Assembly: GCF_027595985.1 (NCBI RefSeq)
Contig: NC_073303.1
Coordinates: 369,127,386 to 369,191,385 of the forward strand
DNA length: 64,000 nucleotides
Direction: 5' to 3'
Origin: Sorex araneus
Lineage: Eukaryota; Chordata; Mammalia; Eulipotyphla; Soricidae
How positions within the stretch are numbered: the stretch's first letter is position 1; each line of letters starts with the position of its first letter. A program made the translations under genes and the position numbers. Below, piece after piece: positions 11,290 through 20,522 of this stretch. Below the pieces are notes generated by a model. The model had not been told where the DNA came from. It was given only the letters and a program-made list of their open reading frames with translations, and ran no database searches.

Positions 11290-12270
11290 TTCGTGGATGA
11301 AAATTGGTGAAAATTGTCACCATGGGGACATTAAGTCCTTGTCTGAGGGTTTACTACACTGTTCTTGCCACAGAAGGCAAGCTAAGCCTTCTGTGTTCAT
11401 ATTTTTGTTAGTCGAGAAGGGTTGGCTTCGACATTCCATCCCACCAATCTGGTGTCCTCTTCCCAGGGTGGCAGTTTGTAGAGTCTGGAGTCGTCTCTCC
11501 AGGAAATCCAGAATATTTAACTGGGCAGTTTGGAGTGTGGGAGCAGCTATCGGGGGCTTTGTTAGGGTGGGAGCTGCCTGCCCCCCCTCTGAGATCACCA
11601 TGGAGGTGTCCAAGAAATTGTAGTGGCTAGATGCCAGGTTCTCCCAGAGGGAGAAGAAGGCTATAAGATACATCGTGGCTATAAAGCGACTGCGTGCTTC
11701 CGGGAGCTTGCTTTTAAGTCTCTGGATGTTGGCCATTGATGGGATTACACAGCGCCGGGGCAGTCCCTGGGTGTGACCGCCTAGCTACTGGGAAATGGGA
11801 AATCTGGGTGGAGGAAGCCCAGTCCTGATCTGAGCAGGCTTGGAAGTCTCAGCCCCGGGTCCCACATACCTGGGTTCCTCTGCTGGTACCTTCATGCGTG
11901 AGGCTCATCCAAATATGTGGAGAGGGGCCTTGAGCATGGCTGTGGCTAGGCTCCAGAGGTCTTCGGCCGCCTGGAGCTCTGCTCGGGATGGAGAGGGAAG
12001 CTGGAGCCAATCCCCTCTGAAAGGCCCCGGGGAAGACAGCCAGGCACGCGGGCAAGAGACTCTCTGCCCTCACAGTCTAGGTGTGGTAAAAGTGATCACT
12101 GAGAACTGATTGGCCCCCCCAGAGGAAGAGCCAAGCCTGGGGCAGTGGTCCAGCTCTTGACCACAGTACAGTCTGTCAACAGATGGGTAGCTTCTTCCTG
12201 ACTTCAGTGTTAGCCGGGGCCTAGAATTCTGGCATGAGAACATTTATCCCTGGAACCCCGAGCCTTGACC
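11290..12270. other. Unassigned single-copy sequence
   Basis: Open frames of 108-139 codons on both strands near 11300-11740 overlap each other and show no recognisable domain. Confidence 0.35.
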
Positions 12271-12274
12271 CCTC

Positions 12275-12430
12275 AAAGGCCAGCGCTGTACTGAGTTCTC
12301 TCCCGATGCTTACTTGTTTGACTTTTGCCATCTGCTTTTGCCCCCATTTTACAGATGAGAACCATTGAGGCCCATAGAATGAATTATCCAAGATCATACT
12401 GCTAGAGGTGGGGGAGCCCGGTAGGCAGGA
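12275..12430 (-). mobile_element. MIR remnant
   Basis: CCCCCATTTTACAGATGAGAA followed by ATTGAGGCCCATAGAATGA and AAGATCATACTGCTAGAGG is the antisense of the conserved MIR core and its flank. Confidence 0.75.
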
Positions 12431-12679
12431 TGCAGTCGACTCCCCAGCACCCTTGCCAGGCCCCTGCTTTCTCACAGGGCCACCCAGTCGTCAGCAGCGA
12501 CAGATTTGAGAAGGAGCCCAGGGAAGAGTTAAGGGAGCCAGAGGGGTTGGAAGAAGGATGAGGGAGGTGCGAGGCCCTTGGCAAACTCTTGTCTTTGGTC
12601 AGGCAGAAGCTAATACCTGCCGGTGATGGAAAGGTCAGGGTTGGGAAAGTGCTTGAAAGTATTCGTTTGAAATGATGAC

Positions 12680-12830
12680 CTTGGGGCTGGCCGGAGCGAT
12701 GGCTCAGTGGGCTGAGCACCTGTTGCCCAGGTGGAGACCTGGCTTCCATCCTGGCACCACGCGGTCTCCCGGCACTGCTGGCTTACTCCCAGACAGAGAG
12801 AGTTAAAGACGATGCCAAAAACCCGCCAGA
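12680..12830 (+). mobile_element. SOR-type SINE, diverged
   Basis: Head GGCCGGAGCGATGGCTCAGTGG and a degraded body (CACCACGCGGTCTCCCGGCAC). Confidence 0.6.
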
Positions 12831-12870
12831 TATGTCAACAGTCACTTAACTCATATGTTTAAGTTATATA

Positions 12871-13107
12871 GCACTGCACTGTTGTTCCATTGTTCATCGA
12901 TTTGCTTGAGCGGGCACCAATAACGTCTCCATTGTGAGACTTGTTACTGTTCTGGGCATATCAAATATGCCACAGGTAGCTTGCCAGGCTCTACTGTGCA
13001 GATTAGATACTCTCAGTAGCTTGCCAGGCTCTCCGAGAGGGACAGAGGAATCGAACCTGGATCGGTCGCGTGCAAGGCAAACGCCCTACCCACTGTGCTA
13101 TTGCTCT
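12871..13107 (-). mobile_element. SINE-B, near full length
   Basis: Shows the full inverted order: GTTCATCGATTTGCTTGAGCG, TAACGTCTCCATTGTGAGAC, GCTTGCCAGGCTCTCCGAGAG, GGAATCGAACCTGGATCGG and CTGTGCTATTGCTC. Confidence 0.9.
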
Positions 13108-13109
13108 AA

Positions 13110-13640
13110 TTTGTAAACTAATGTCAGCTAGCAAGAACATCGTGATAAAGTGTTATTCCTTCAATTTGAGTAGACGCCCCCTTTAAGGGGCAGAAGCTTC
13201 CAGAAAGCTTGCTTCAGGCACAGACGTGGGTGTTTCACATTTGTAAGCATTATTATTACTGTTAACAGCTCCTCTCCTAGGGGACAGCATTGGTTCTTAG
13301 AACAGATGAAACAAGGAACAGTGAAAGCAGGGAAGAAAATGTTTGCTTTTATTAAACTTTGCCCATCTAATCTTGTCAGTTAAAATAAATAAACGGATGA
13401 ATAAGTAAATCAGTAGTACATCTGCCCCGAAGGGGTGTGGGCAAACGCTTTTACATCACTGTCTCCTCCCTCTCGGTTTCTTTTTAAAGGAAAGGGGAAG
13501 CCTTTTCTTACTTGTCGGTAATACTTGGACGTCGTAGTTTTTGCTGGGGAGACTTCTGCATATTTTTCAGGGATTTAATGACAGTCTCTTTCCCTTAAAT
13601 AATCACACTCAGGAAGCAGGGCCGGAGTTTTCAAGGGATC
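13110..13640. other. Unassigned AT-rich sequence free of recognised repeats
   Basis: Over 500 bases with no SINE or L1 similarity that I can see, which is unusual in this window. It could be a conserved non-coding segment, but only a cross-species alignment would show that. Confidence 0.3.
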
Positions 13641-13730
13641 GCATAGTTGATTGAGAACTGTTTTTCATCTCTCTCTCTTTTTTTTTTTTTTTAAAAAAAT
13701 AACAGGTTTTATTTTAGAGGGTTTTAGGGA

Positions 13731-13899
13731 AGGAGGAAGGGATAAGTGGAAAAGAGAAAAACAGCAGGAGTAACACACTCAAGAAAGAACTCGGGCTCCT
13801 CCGAGGATGGAGAGAGCTCTACACACGTCCTAGCACTGGACACGAAAGCATGAAAGTACACATCTCAAGGGGGGAGATGCGGGCGACACATGTGCACGG
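13731..13899. repeat. Direct duplication, copy A
   Basis: The 169-bp block runs from AGGAGGAAGGGATAAGTGG to GACACATGTGCACGG. It recurs at 14201-14366 with scattered substitutions. Confidence 0.9.
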
Positions 13900-14200
13900 T
13901 TTCTTCAACCTGTCCCCACCTGGGGCTTCTTCACAGGTAAAAGTTTGTTGCTAAGGAGGTTACCAGGGAGGCTGGGTCTTCTTTAGGCTGGATCACATTT
14001 TAATCAGATTAAGGGAGAGGTCGAGGGAGTTCGAGGAACTTCATGGGGAGGGGTCCAACCTCCTCAGGGTCTGCTGAAGGTCTTATCAGGTCTGTTTTCT
14101 GTACACACAAGGTGGGTCAGTCTCAGGATTCTCCTTCCCGGAGACTTTATTAATCTCAGTTTCATTGTCAAGGGCCTTTCCCTATCTACCTGCCTACGTC

Positions 14201-14366
14201 AGGAGGAAGAGATAAGTGGGAGAGAGAATAGTAGGAGTAACGCGCTCAAGAGAGAATGCAGGCTTCTCCAAGGATGGAGAAAGCTCTACACACATCCTAG
14301 CACTGGACACAAAAGCATGAAAGTACACATCTCAAGGGGGGAGATGCGGGCGACACATGTGCACGG
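14201..14366. repeat. Direct duplication, copy B
   Basis: Second copy of the block at 13731, offset by 470 bases. Both share GAGCTCTACACAC-like and ACACATCTCAAGGGGGGAGA stretches. They may be LTR-derived (an AATAAAACC motif lies on the minus strand next to copy A), but I do not recognise the family. Confidence 0.9.
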
Positions 14367-15050
14367 GCACCACATGTGCTCGGCCACGTGGGCACAAGCA
14401 GCACATGGGCTCAGGCAGCATATGCGCCTCTTTTTAATGTTGGAAGTTTTTTCTCATATATGAGAAGAGACACGTGAGTTGGGGAAAGCCCTGAGGTGTA
14501 AATTCGGGTCTGGACTCGGCGGAGATGCAGAGACCCCAGGCCGCAGACCCCAGTGTGGTGCCTCCCTCCTCTCTTGGGGACCCTCCCCATGGCTTTCAGA
14601 CGTCTCCAAGGTGGAAAACCTTTTTTAGAATCCATTGCCAGGAAACTTATATAACTTCCTGTTGTATTTTGTTCTCGCAATGTTCTCCTGCGAGAACGAG
14701 AGAAAAAAGTGGCCTGAGAGCGGCAAGCAAGCTCGCTCGAACCCCTGGCCAGTCCGCTCTCGTCCACTGGCTCCTTGAGAGGCACCAGCCTTCCCGCCCT
14801 GCCCTTCCTGCTGCGGGGACAGCGGGAGGCCGCCACATCGGGGGCTTCTCTTAGGGTTTCCTCAGTCACTGTGCCTGGCTTCCGCGTCACCCCCTCACAG
14901 CCTCTCCGCACTGACCTCCAGGGAGCGGGTTCAAGGTGAACCTGACTGAACGGACTCCCTGAACAAGCGCAGGGAGCACTCAAGAGGGAGACTCCGAGTC
15001 ACCTTCCACGTGGGTGGGACACATAGGCCCCCCCGCCCTTGGAAGGAGGG
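14367..15050. other. Unassigned sequence, possibly ERV-related
   Basis: A TATA-like TTATATAACTTCC near 14648 and the stem TTCTCGCAATGTTCTCCTGCGAGAACG stand out. The minus-strand frame of 190 codons (14983-14411) is not recognisable as a protein. Confidence 0.25.
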
Positions 15051-15056
15051 GTTGGA
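15051..15056. repeat. Target-site duplication of solo LTR (left)
   Basis: GTTGGA, repeated at 15656-15661 immediately after the LTR. Confidence 0.7.
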
Positions 15057-15655
15057 TGCCGGGAACCAAAACGTCAGCATAGCCTGACCTGCAATTATGG
15101 ACCCCGCCCTTTTCTGGAAAAATGTCCTTACATTAAGAAATTAACCTCTCGGGGCTGGAGCGATAGCACAGCGGGGAGGGCGTTTGCCTTGCACACGGCC
15201 AACCCGGGTTCAATTCCCAGCATCCCATATGGTCCCCTGAGCACCGCCAGGGGTAATTCCTGAGTGCAGAGCCAGGAGTAACCCCTGTGCATCGCCCAGT
15301 GACCTAAAAAGCAAAAAAAAAAAAAAAAAAAAGAAATTAACCTCCCCTCGGGAAACTGTTAGAACACACTGTGTAAAGTTTCTGAGCAACGCCCAAGATA
15401 GCTGCCACTTGCCCCCTGTTAGGGCTCACACCCCGTGTCACTGAAGATGGGCATGTATTGTTGCTTCCCCATGTTGCCTACTTCCTCATGGAATCAATAT
15501 AAAAAAACTAGCTCGAGAGAAATAAAGAGCTTTAGCTTTTGCCTGCTTGAAAAAAGCCTTGTCTTGCTCCCGTTCTTCTCTCTCTCTCTCTCTCTCTTTT
15601 ACCACTCACGCACTCTCCCGGCTACCCACGTTGATTAGTCCCTCGGGACGGGACA
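15057..15655 (+). mobile_element. Solo LTR of an endogenous retrovirus (class II-like)
   Basis: The unit starts TGCCGGGAACC and ends GGGACGGGACA (TG...CA termini) and is flanked by the 6-bp duplication GTTGGA. Promoter and polyadenylation signals are visible: TATAAAAA at 15498 and AATAAA at 15521, followed by a CT-rich stretch. No gag, pol or env sequence adjoins it. A SINE (15151-15330) is inserted inside; without it and its duplicated site the LTR is about 405 bp. Six-bp duplications are typical of class II (ERV2) elements, but the family assignment is inference. Confidence 0.7.
15151..15330 (+). mobile_element. SOR-type SINE nested in the solo LTR
   Basis: Full-length with a 20-base A-tail. 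It is flanked by a perfect 14-bp duplication AAGAAATTAACCTC at 15135-15148 and 15331-15344, so it inserted after the LTR. Confidence 0.97.
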
Positions 15656-15661
15656 GTTGGA

Positions 15662-15822
15662 GAGACAGTACAGTGGGGAGGGCGCTTGCCTGGCACGTGG
15701 CTGGCCCAAGTGGATCCCTGCCACCCCATATGGTCCCCCAAGGCCCGCCAAGGGTGATCCCTGAGTGCAGAGCCCTAGGCACAGCTGGTTGCGCTTCCAC
15801 CCCCCAAAACCCCACAAAATAT
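15662..15822 (+). mobile_element. SOR-type SINE, older, split at its 5' end by the LTR
   Basis: GAGACAGTACAGTGGGGAGG continues from GGGGTTGGA, now on the other side of the LTR at 15048-15056. Joining across the LTR gives the expected SINE start, so this copy predates the LTR. Confidence 0.8.
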
Positions 15823-15987
15823 TATTTCCTAAAGCGCAAGGAGTAAGAATTGCTCATTTAAACTGACGGGTATGAAACTCTAGAGTGACGACAGTTGTAT
15901 GGAACTTAGACCAACGGGCTACTGATAGGTCGTCACATCTGGAATACTGTAAACATTCTTTGGAATGGCTGGTGTGTATGCCAGCAG

Positions 15988-16104
15988 GCGAACACACACA
16001 CACACACGTGCGCACACACATGCACACACACCTGCACTCACACCCACATGAGCACACATGCGTGCACGCATACACACACATGCATGCACACACACACGTA
16101 TGTG
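15988..16104. repeat. Compound CA microsatellite inside a SINE
   Basis: CACACA, GCACACA and CATGCA units replace the tRNA-like head of the SINE that continues at 16105. A matching inverted block is at 17350-17480. Confidence 0.9.
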
Positions 16105-16272
16105 GCTGGCCTGAATTTTATCCCCAGCACCTCCGAGGGCCTCAGAGGTACCCTGAGCACAGAAGCAGGAGTGAGCCCTGAGCACAGAGCCAGGAGTGAG
16201 CCCTGAGCACAGAGCCAGGAGTGAGCCCTGAGCACAGAGCCAGGAGAGAGCCCTGAGCACTGTGCACTGTGC
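16105..16272 (+). mobile_element. SOR-type SINE body with tandemly repeated 24-bp segment
   Basis: After ATCCCCAGCACCTCCGAGG, the segment CCTGAGCACAGAGCCAGGAG is repeated about four times between 16152 and 16258. A normal copy has one. Confidence 0.85.
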
Positions 16273-16540
16273 AGTGTGGCCCTCAGCCTCCCTTAGCCTG
16301 GAGAATTAGAAACTAGAAGCGGAGCCTTGCAGGCCTGTCCCTCCCGCTCACACCAGCGCCCCTTGGCGTGGGCTATGCTCCACCAAGGGGGCCTCCGTCC
16401 ACCCCTTCCTCCTGCTGCTCTGGGCAGCACTTCCCCGGGGGTGCATCTCCCCCCACCCCGCCCCCTTCTCACACTCGCTTCCTCCTTGCCCCGGGAAAGT
16501 GACTTCCCGAGCACCCCCCTGCCCCCCCACCCCCGTCCCC
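16273..16540. other. Unassigned GC-rich sequence
   Basis: C-rich, with no recognised content. Leads into the CpG-rich island. Confidence 0.35.
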
Positions 16541-17110
16541 GTCAGTGCAGGGCCCCTGGCACCAAAGGGCTCCCGGGCAGCACAACTTCCTCTGCCCTGG
16601 GGACGCGCCTTCGCGTGTCCCCAGGTGCCGGCAGCGCTCAGCCGGCCGTGGCCTTGGGGCAGCGCCAGGACAGGGCGGGTGCTGGCAGGCGTCACTGCGG
16701 GCTTCCGGGCGCCCCGTGTCCTGGTTCACACCCCCGGGACCCGGCTTCTGGCTGGGCCTGCGCACTGTGTCCCGCGGCCGGCTGGAGCCGGATCTCCGGG
16801 CTGGCCTCCTCCTGCAGACACGCCGGTTTGCAAAGGGCAGTGCCGGGCCTGTCCCGCCGCGCAGACAGCCCGACGCCCGGGGGCTGGGGCCACGCTCCCC
16901 TGCGGCTGCTCGCAGCTGCCCTCTGGGGCGGGAGTGGACGCCCCGCCACCTGGCCCCCCAATTTCTCCTTCACTCATCTGCCCCCACTCCAGCGGGCTTG
17001 GCCTCCGCCCAGCGATCCTGATTACGCAAGTGACCGGCAGCGGGCGGGCGGCCTGGGGAGCAGGAACGGGCCGGGCCTGCCTCGGGGGTTGGCGACTCGC
17101 CCTCAGGCCC
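16541..17110. promoter_or_regulatory. CpG-island-like segment
   Basis: Counting by hand, 16561-16920 has about 5-7 CpG per 60 bases at roughly 70% G+C. This is far above the SINE-rich flanks and in the range used to define CpG islands. It could be a promoter of an unseen transcript. The long open frames across it, including 268 codons from 16327, coexist in several frames and are best explained by composition. Confidence 0.5.
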
Positions 17111-17213
17111 TGTGCACTGCACCTGAAGTTTGAAGAAGCGTGAAAAAGTAGGGCTCACCCTCAAATGTGCTGTTTCTCTGATGCTGTATATTTTAAATTA
17201 ACTTACTCATTTT

Positions 17214-17349
17214 GTGGGTCACAACTGGCAGTGCTCAGGGCTTGCTCCTGGCTTAGTGCTCAGGGCTTACTCCTGCCTCTGTGCTCAGGGCTCACTTCTG
17301 GGGGAGCTAGGGGCCCTCTGAGGTGCTGGGAATAAAATCCAGGCCAGCC
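17214..17349 (-). mobile_element. SOR-type SINE body with repeated segment, inverted partner of 16105
   Basis: AGTGCTCAGGGCTTGCTCCTGG-type units occur three times, followed by AGGTGCTGGGAATAAAATCC. It mirrors 16105-16272 in both the internal amplification and the adjoining microsatellite. Confidence 0.85.
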
Positions 17350-17490
17350 GCATACGTGTGCATGCATTTGTGTGCACGTGTGCATGCATGTGTGAGCACG
17401 TGGGTGTGTGTGTGCGCATGTGTGCGCATGTGTGTGCGTGTGCACGAGCATGTGTGCATGCATGTGTGTGTCTGTGCACGTGAGCGCTGG
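17350..17490. repeat. Compound TG microsatellite, inverted partner of 15988
   Basis: TGTGCATGCA and TGTGTGCGCA units sit directly against the SINE body at GCCAGCCGCATACGTGTG. The equivalent junction in the other copy is CACACACGTATGTGGCTGGC. Confidence 0.9.
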
Positions 17491-17494
17491 CCAT

Positions 17495-17557
17495 CAGGGA
17501 TGCCAGGGATTGACCCTGGGCCGGCCGCCTGCAAGGCAAGTGACTTCCCAGCTCTCA
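17495..17557 (-). mobile_element. SOR-type SINE head, fragment
   Basis: GGGATTGACCCTGGGCCGGC and CTGCAAGGCAAGTGAC match the inverted tRNA-like head. It may be the head displaced by the microsatellite just upstream. Confidence 0.6.
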
Positions 17558-17684
17558 TCCTGACCCCCGCTCTGTCGTGACCCCCGCTCTGTCGTGACCC
17601 GACCCCTGCTCTGTCCTGACCCCCGCTCTGTCGTGACCCCCGCTCTGTCCTGACCCCCGCTCTGTCCTGACCCCCGCTCTGTAT
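17558..17684. repeat. 17-bp minisatellite, about seven units
   Basis: Unit CCTGACCCCCGCTCTGT, alternating C and G at the CTGTC(C/G)TGAC junction. One unit carries an extra GACC. Confidence 0.95.
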
Positions 17685-17689
17685 ATTTT

Positions 17690-18505
17690 TACATCAGCAC
17701 GTAAAAAGCTGCTATTAACCCTGGCAGTACCTTTTCAGCAGTGGTGCCCGGTGTGTGGCCTTGTGTGCCATCCCCGGGGGCAGGGTGGGATTTGGGGGGC
17801 GGCAGGTACTCTGTCACCGATGCTCTCCCCTCTCACCTCTGCGAGCACAGCCCTCAGCCCACCCAGGTTTCACACAGGACTCCCTGGCGGCCAGTCTGGG
17901 GGACACCCCCCCAGGAAGGGGACGGTCCTGCCAATACAGGGCGACACACAGAACCTGTGGGGGGTGGAGGTGACTCGGTGCAGACCCTCCAGTGCGCCGA
18001 GTGGGGCCCCCTCCAGAGACTGGACGGTGATGTCCCTGAGCTGGTTCCCCCTGTCCCCACGGGACCCGGCTGGTGGGAGTGACCCACACCCTTGGGTGCG
18101 GTGTGGCTAGGCCGGGGGGGGGGGGGGGCTGTGCCTTCAGGAGCAAGCCCTGAGCACTGCCGGGGTAGCCCCCGGGTAGAGCCAAACAAGCGGACAAAAC
18201 CCAAACCACTAACTAGGTAGTCTCGGAACAAGGCCCTCAAGGGCCGGTGCTCGGTTGGTCTCCGCGACAGGCGTGTCCACAAGCTACGGCAGAGAGGGAA
18301 CTTTTTAAGGAATCCTTTTTGGGGGGAGCTGCAAAGACCTTCCCCACCCCCACCCCCATCCCCACCCCCAGTTCAGTCCGCAGGTGCCCTGGGCCCAGGA
18401 CTGGTTTCGGCTGCTGGCGGGAGAGGCAGGGGTGGAGGCTGGAGCTCACAACAGGGAGGAGCCCTGGGATGTCCCCCCTGGGACCCCAGACATAAACATG
18501 TGGTT
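17690..18505. other. Unassigned GC-rich sequence with SINE traces
   Basis: A G-run lies at 18115-18128. A short SINE 3' trace (AGCAAGCCCTGAGCACTGCC) follows at 18140-18200. No gene recognised. Confidence 0.4.
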
Positions 18506-18509
18506 CCTG

Positions 18510-18650
18510 GACCAGCGAGTAGTACCGAGGGTAAAGCACTTACCTTGCCGACGGCTGCAACAATGGTTCGAATCCTGGTGCTACATACAGTCTCTGAGCA
18601 TGCATGGATGTGGCCCCCAAGCCCCCGCAAATAAGCCCCCCAAATGTGGG
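18510..18650 (+). mobile_element. SOR-type SINE, diverged
   Basis: Head GGTAAAGCACTTACCTTGCC with the B box GGTTCGAATCCTGG. The body is degraded. Confidence 0.65.
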
Positions 18651-18824
18651 GTCTCTATTGTCAGCACTGGTTGCAGTGAGGACTAGGGGGTGCGGGGGGA
18701 GGGGCACACAAACTCTTTATTGACCTCAGCGGAGCAGGGACCTCCCACATTGGACAGCACGGGGACCTCTGTCACCCCGCTGGTCACTGGCGTGGGGACC
18801 GATCCTCCTGAGAGAAACACTGGC

Positions 18825-18978
18825 TCTGCCGGCAGTGCTCAGGGCTGACTCCTGGCTCTGTGCTCAGGGATCAGCCCACGAGAGGCTCAGGGGACCAGAC
18901 GCAATGCTGGGGGTTGAACCTGGGTTGACTGCATGCGAGACAAGTGCCCTGCCCGCGCTGCTGACACTCTCTCGGGCC
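18825..18978 (-). mobile_element. SOR-type SINE, diverged
   Basis: GGCAGTGCTCAGGGCTGAC, CTGTGCTCAGGGATCAG and GGGGTTGAACCTGGGTTGAC are in order. Confidence 0.75.
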
Positions 18979-18992
18979 ACTGACGGTTCCGT

Positions 18993-18993
<1 letters not shown>

Positions 18994-19043
<50 letters not shown>
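18994..19043. repeat. (TG)n microsatellite
   Basis: About 25 uninterrupted TG units directly downstream of the SINE head. Confidence 0.97.
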
Positions 19044-19045
<2 letters not shown>

Positions 19046-19207
19046 CGTGTTATGGTGGGATCTGCAATGCTGGAGGCAGGAGGGGCGTGCGGGGTCAGGG
19101 GGTCCAACTCGGGGCCTCACAGGCGCCGGGCATGTGTCGTACCACTTAGCCCCAGCCCGGACCCTATCACTGCATTCTCAGCGCTCCTCTGTGCAGTACC
19201 CCCCTTA

Positions 19208-19346
19208 TGTTTGTGCTGGGGTCACACCCAGCTATGCGCAGGGATCGCTCCTGGTGGGGCCCAGGGGACCCCCCCGGGGTGCCAGGAATTGAACCCGGGC
19301 TGGCTGAGTGCGGAGAGAGCGCCCTGCCCACTGTTCCTACAGCCCC
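19208..19346 (-). mobile_element. SOR-type SINE, diverged
   Basis: GGGGTCACACCCAGCTATGC, GGAATTGAACCCGGGCTGGC and TCCTACAGCCCC are recognisable. Confidence 0.75.
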
Positions 19347-19379
19347 GCAGCCCCTGCTCTGCCTGCAGAGGGTAACACC

Positions 19380-20060
19380 CCCGCCCCCTCCGCCCCGTGG
19401 TCTTGCCTGTTCCGGAATTCCCAGTTCTCGGGGCGGAGAGCAGGCAACAGCCTGTGCACTGCCCGCCTGTCAGCGGGGCGGCCCCCTGCAGGGAGAAGAC
19501 CATCGGCACGTGCCGGCTCGGCTCGGGCGGCCCCGGAGACCCAGAGAGACCCAGAGGCTTCCCGCGGGCCCAGGCTCCGGGCTGCGGCGGCGGGTGGTTG
19601 GGGGCAGGTGTCTGCTCGGAAAGGAGGGGGGTGGCGAGGTGCCGCCTTTCCAGGGTGGCCGCCTGGTGCCAGCAGTCCCCCGGGGCAGGCCCGGGAACAC
19701 CTGCCTGCAGGCGGAGAGGCCGGAGCTGCCACGTGCCGACAGGAGAGGCCGGGGCTCAGTGGTGCTCCCCCGCCGGGTGCCACCCCCGCGGCCCCTCCAG
19801 CCCGGGGGACAGAACGTGGAACATGCCCAGAGTGCTCGGCATGGGACGCAGCTGCTCCGTCCCTGAAGCAGACCCGGCGTTCCCGAGACCCGGGGGTCAT
19901 TTCCGGGCTGGGCCCGTCCCACTCCCCAGGACGCCCGAGGGATTCCGGGCGTCGGGAGGGACGGGCCTGGCGGGTCAGAGGACGCTCATGCTGGGGCCTG
20001 GGGAACTGCCCCCTGCAGGGGGGGCCGAGCACTCACGAGTCCCCCGGGAGGAGCGGGTGG
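19380..20060. promoter_or_regulatory. CpG-island-like segment
   Basis: By hand count, 19501-19980 holds about 46 CpG at roughly 68% G+C. Several overlapping frames of over 200 codons on both strands (for example 19308-20066 and 20032-19337) have no recognisable domain and are compositional. A promoter or first exon is possible but not shown. Confidence 0.5.
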
Positions 20061-20169
20061 ACATGACCCGGCAGAGTGGACGTGTGGGCTCTCCTGTGTC
20101 CGAGCCACCAACCACTAGGCAGCTACTAACTGGCACCCAGTGAGCTGCCCTCCCCTGGGCGCTGCAATT

Positions 20170-20522
20170 GTGCTCCCCATCAGTGCTCCCCAGTGGTGCT
20201 CCCCAGTAGTGCTCCCAAGTGGTGCCCCCAGCAGTACTCCCCAGTGGTGCTCTCCAGCAGTACTCTTCAGTGGTGCTCCCCAGAAGTACTCCCCAGTAGT
20301 GCTCCCAAGTGGTACCCCCAGCAATACTCCCCAGTGGTGCTCTCCAGCAGTACTCCCCAATAGTGCTTCCCAGTGGTGTCCCCAGAGGTATTCCCCAGTA
20401 GTGCTCCCCATCAGTGCTCCCCAGCAGTACTCCCAGTAGCGCTTCCCAGCGGTGTCCCCAGCAGTACTCCCCAGCGGTATTCTCCAATAGTGCTCCCCAG
20501 AGGTGCTCCCAAGCAGTGCTAC
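20170..20522. repeat. 15-bp minisatellite, about 23 units
   Basis: Variants of CAGTGGTGCTCCC(C)A with GTAGTACTCC alternatives. Because 15 is a multiple of three it is open in several frames and yields a repetitive 170-codon minus-strand frame, which I do not call a gene. Confidence 0.93.

Noticed and set aside
15547-15600. Retroviral coding sequence next to the LTR
   Set aside because: The LTR is bounded on both sides by its 6-bp duplication, so it is solitary; no gag, pol or env similarity adjoins it.
16327-17133. 268-codon plus-strand open frame
   Set aside because: It lies in a CpG-rich segment where other frames and the opposite strand are also open. The translation is Pro/Ala/Gly/Arg-rich with no domain, so composition explains it.
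19308-20143. Overlapping open frames of 209-252 codons on both strands
   Set aside because: Same reason: about 68% G+C depletes stop codons in all frames, and none shows a domain or splice support.
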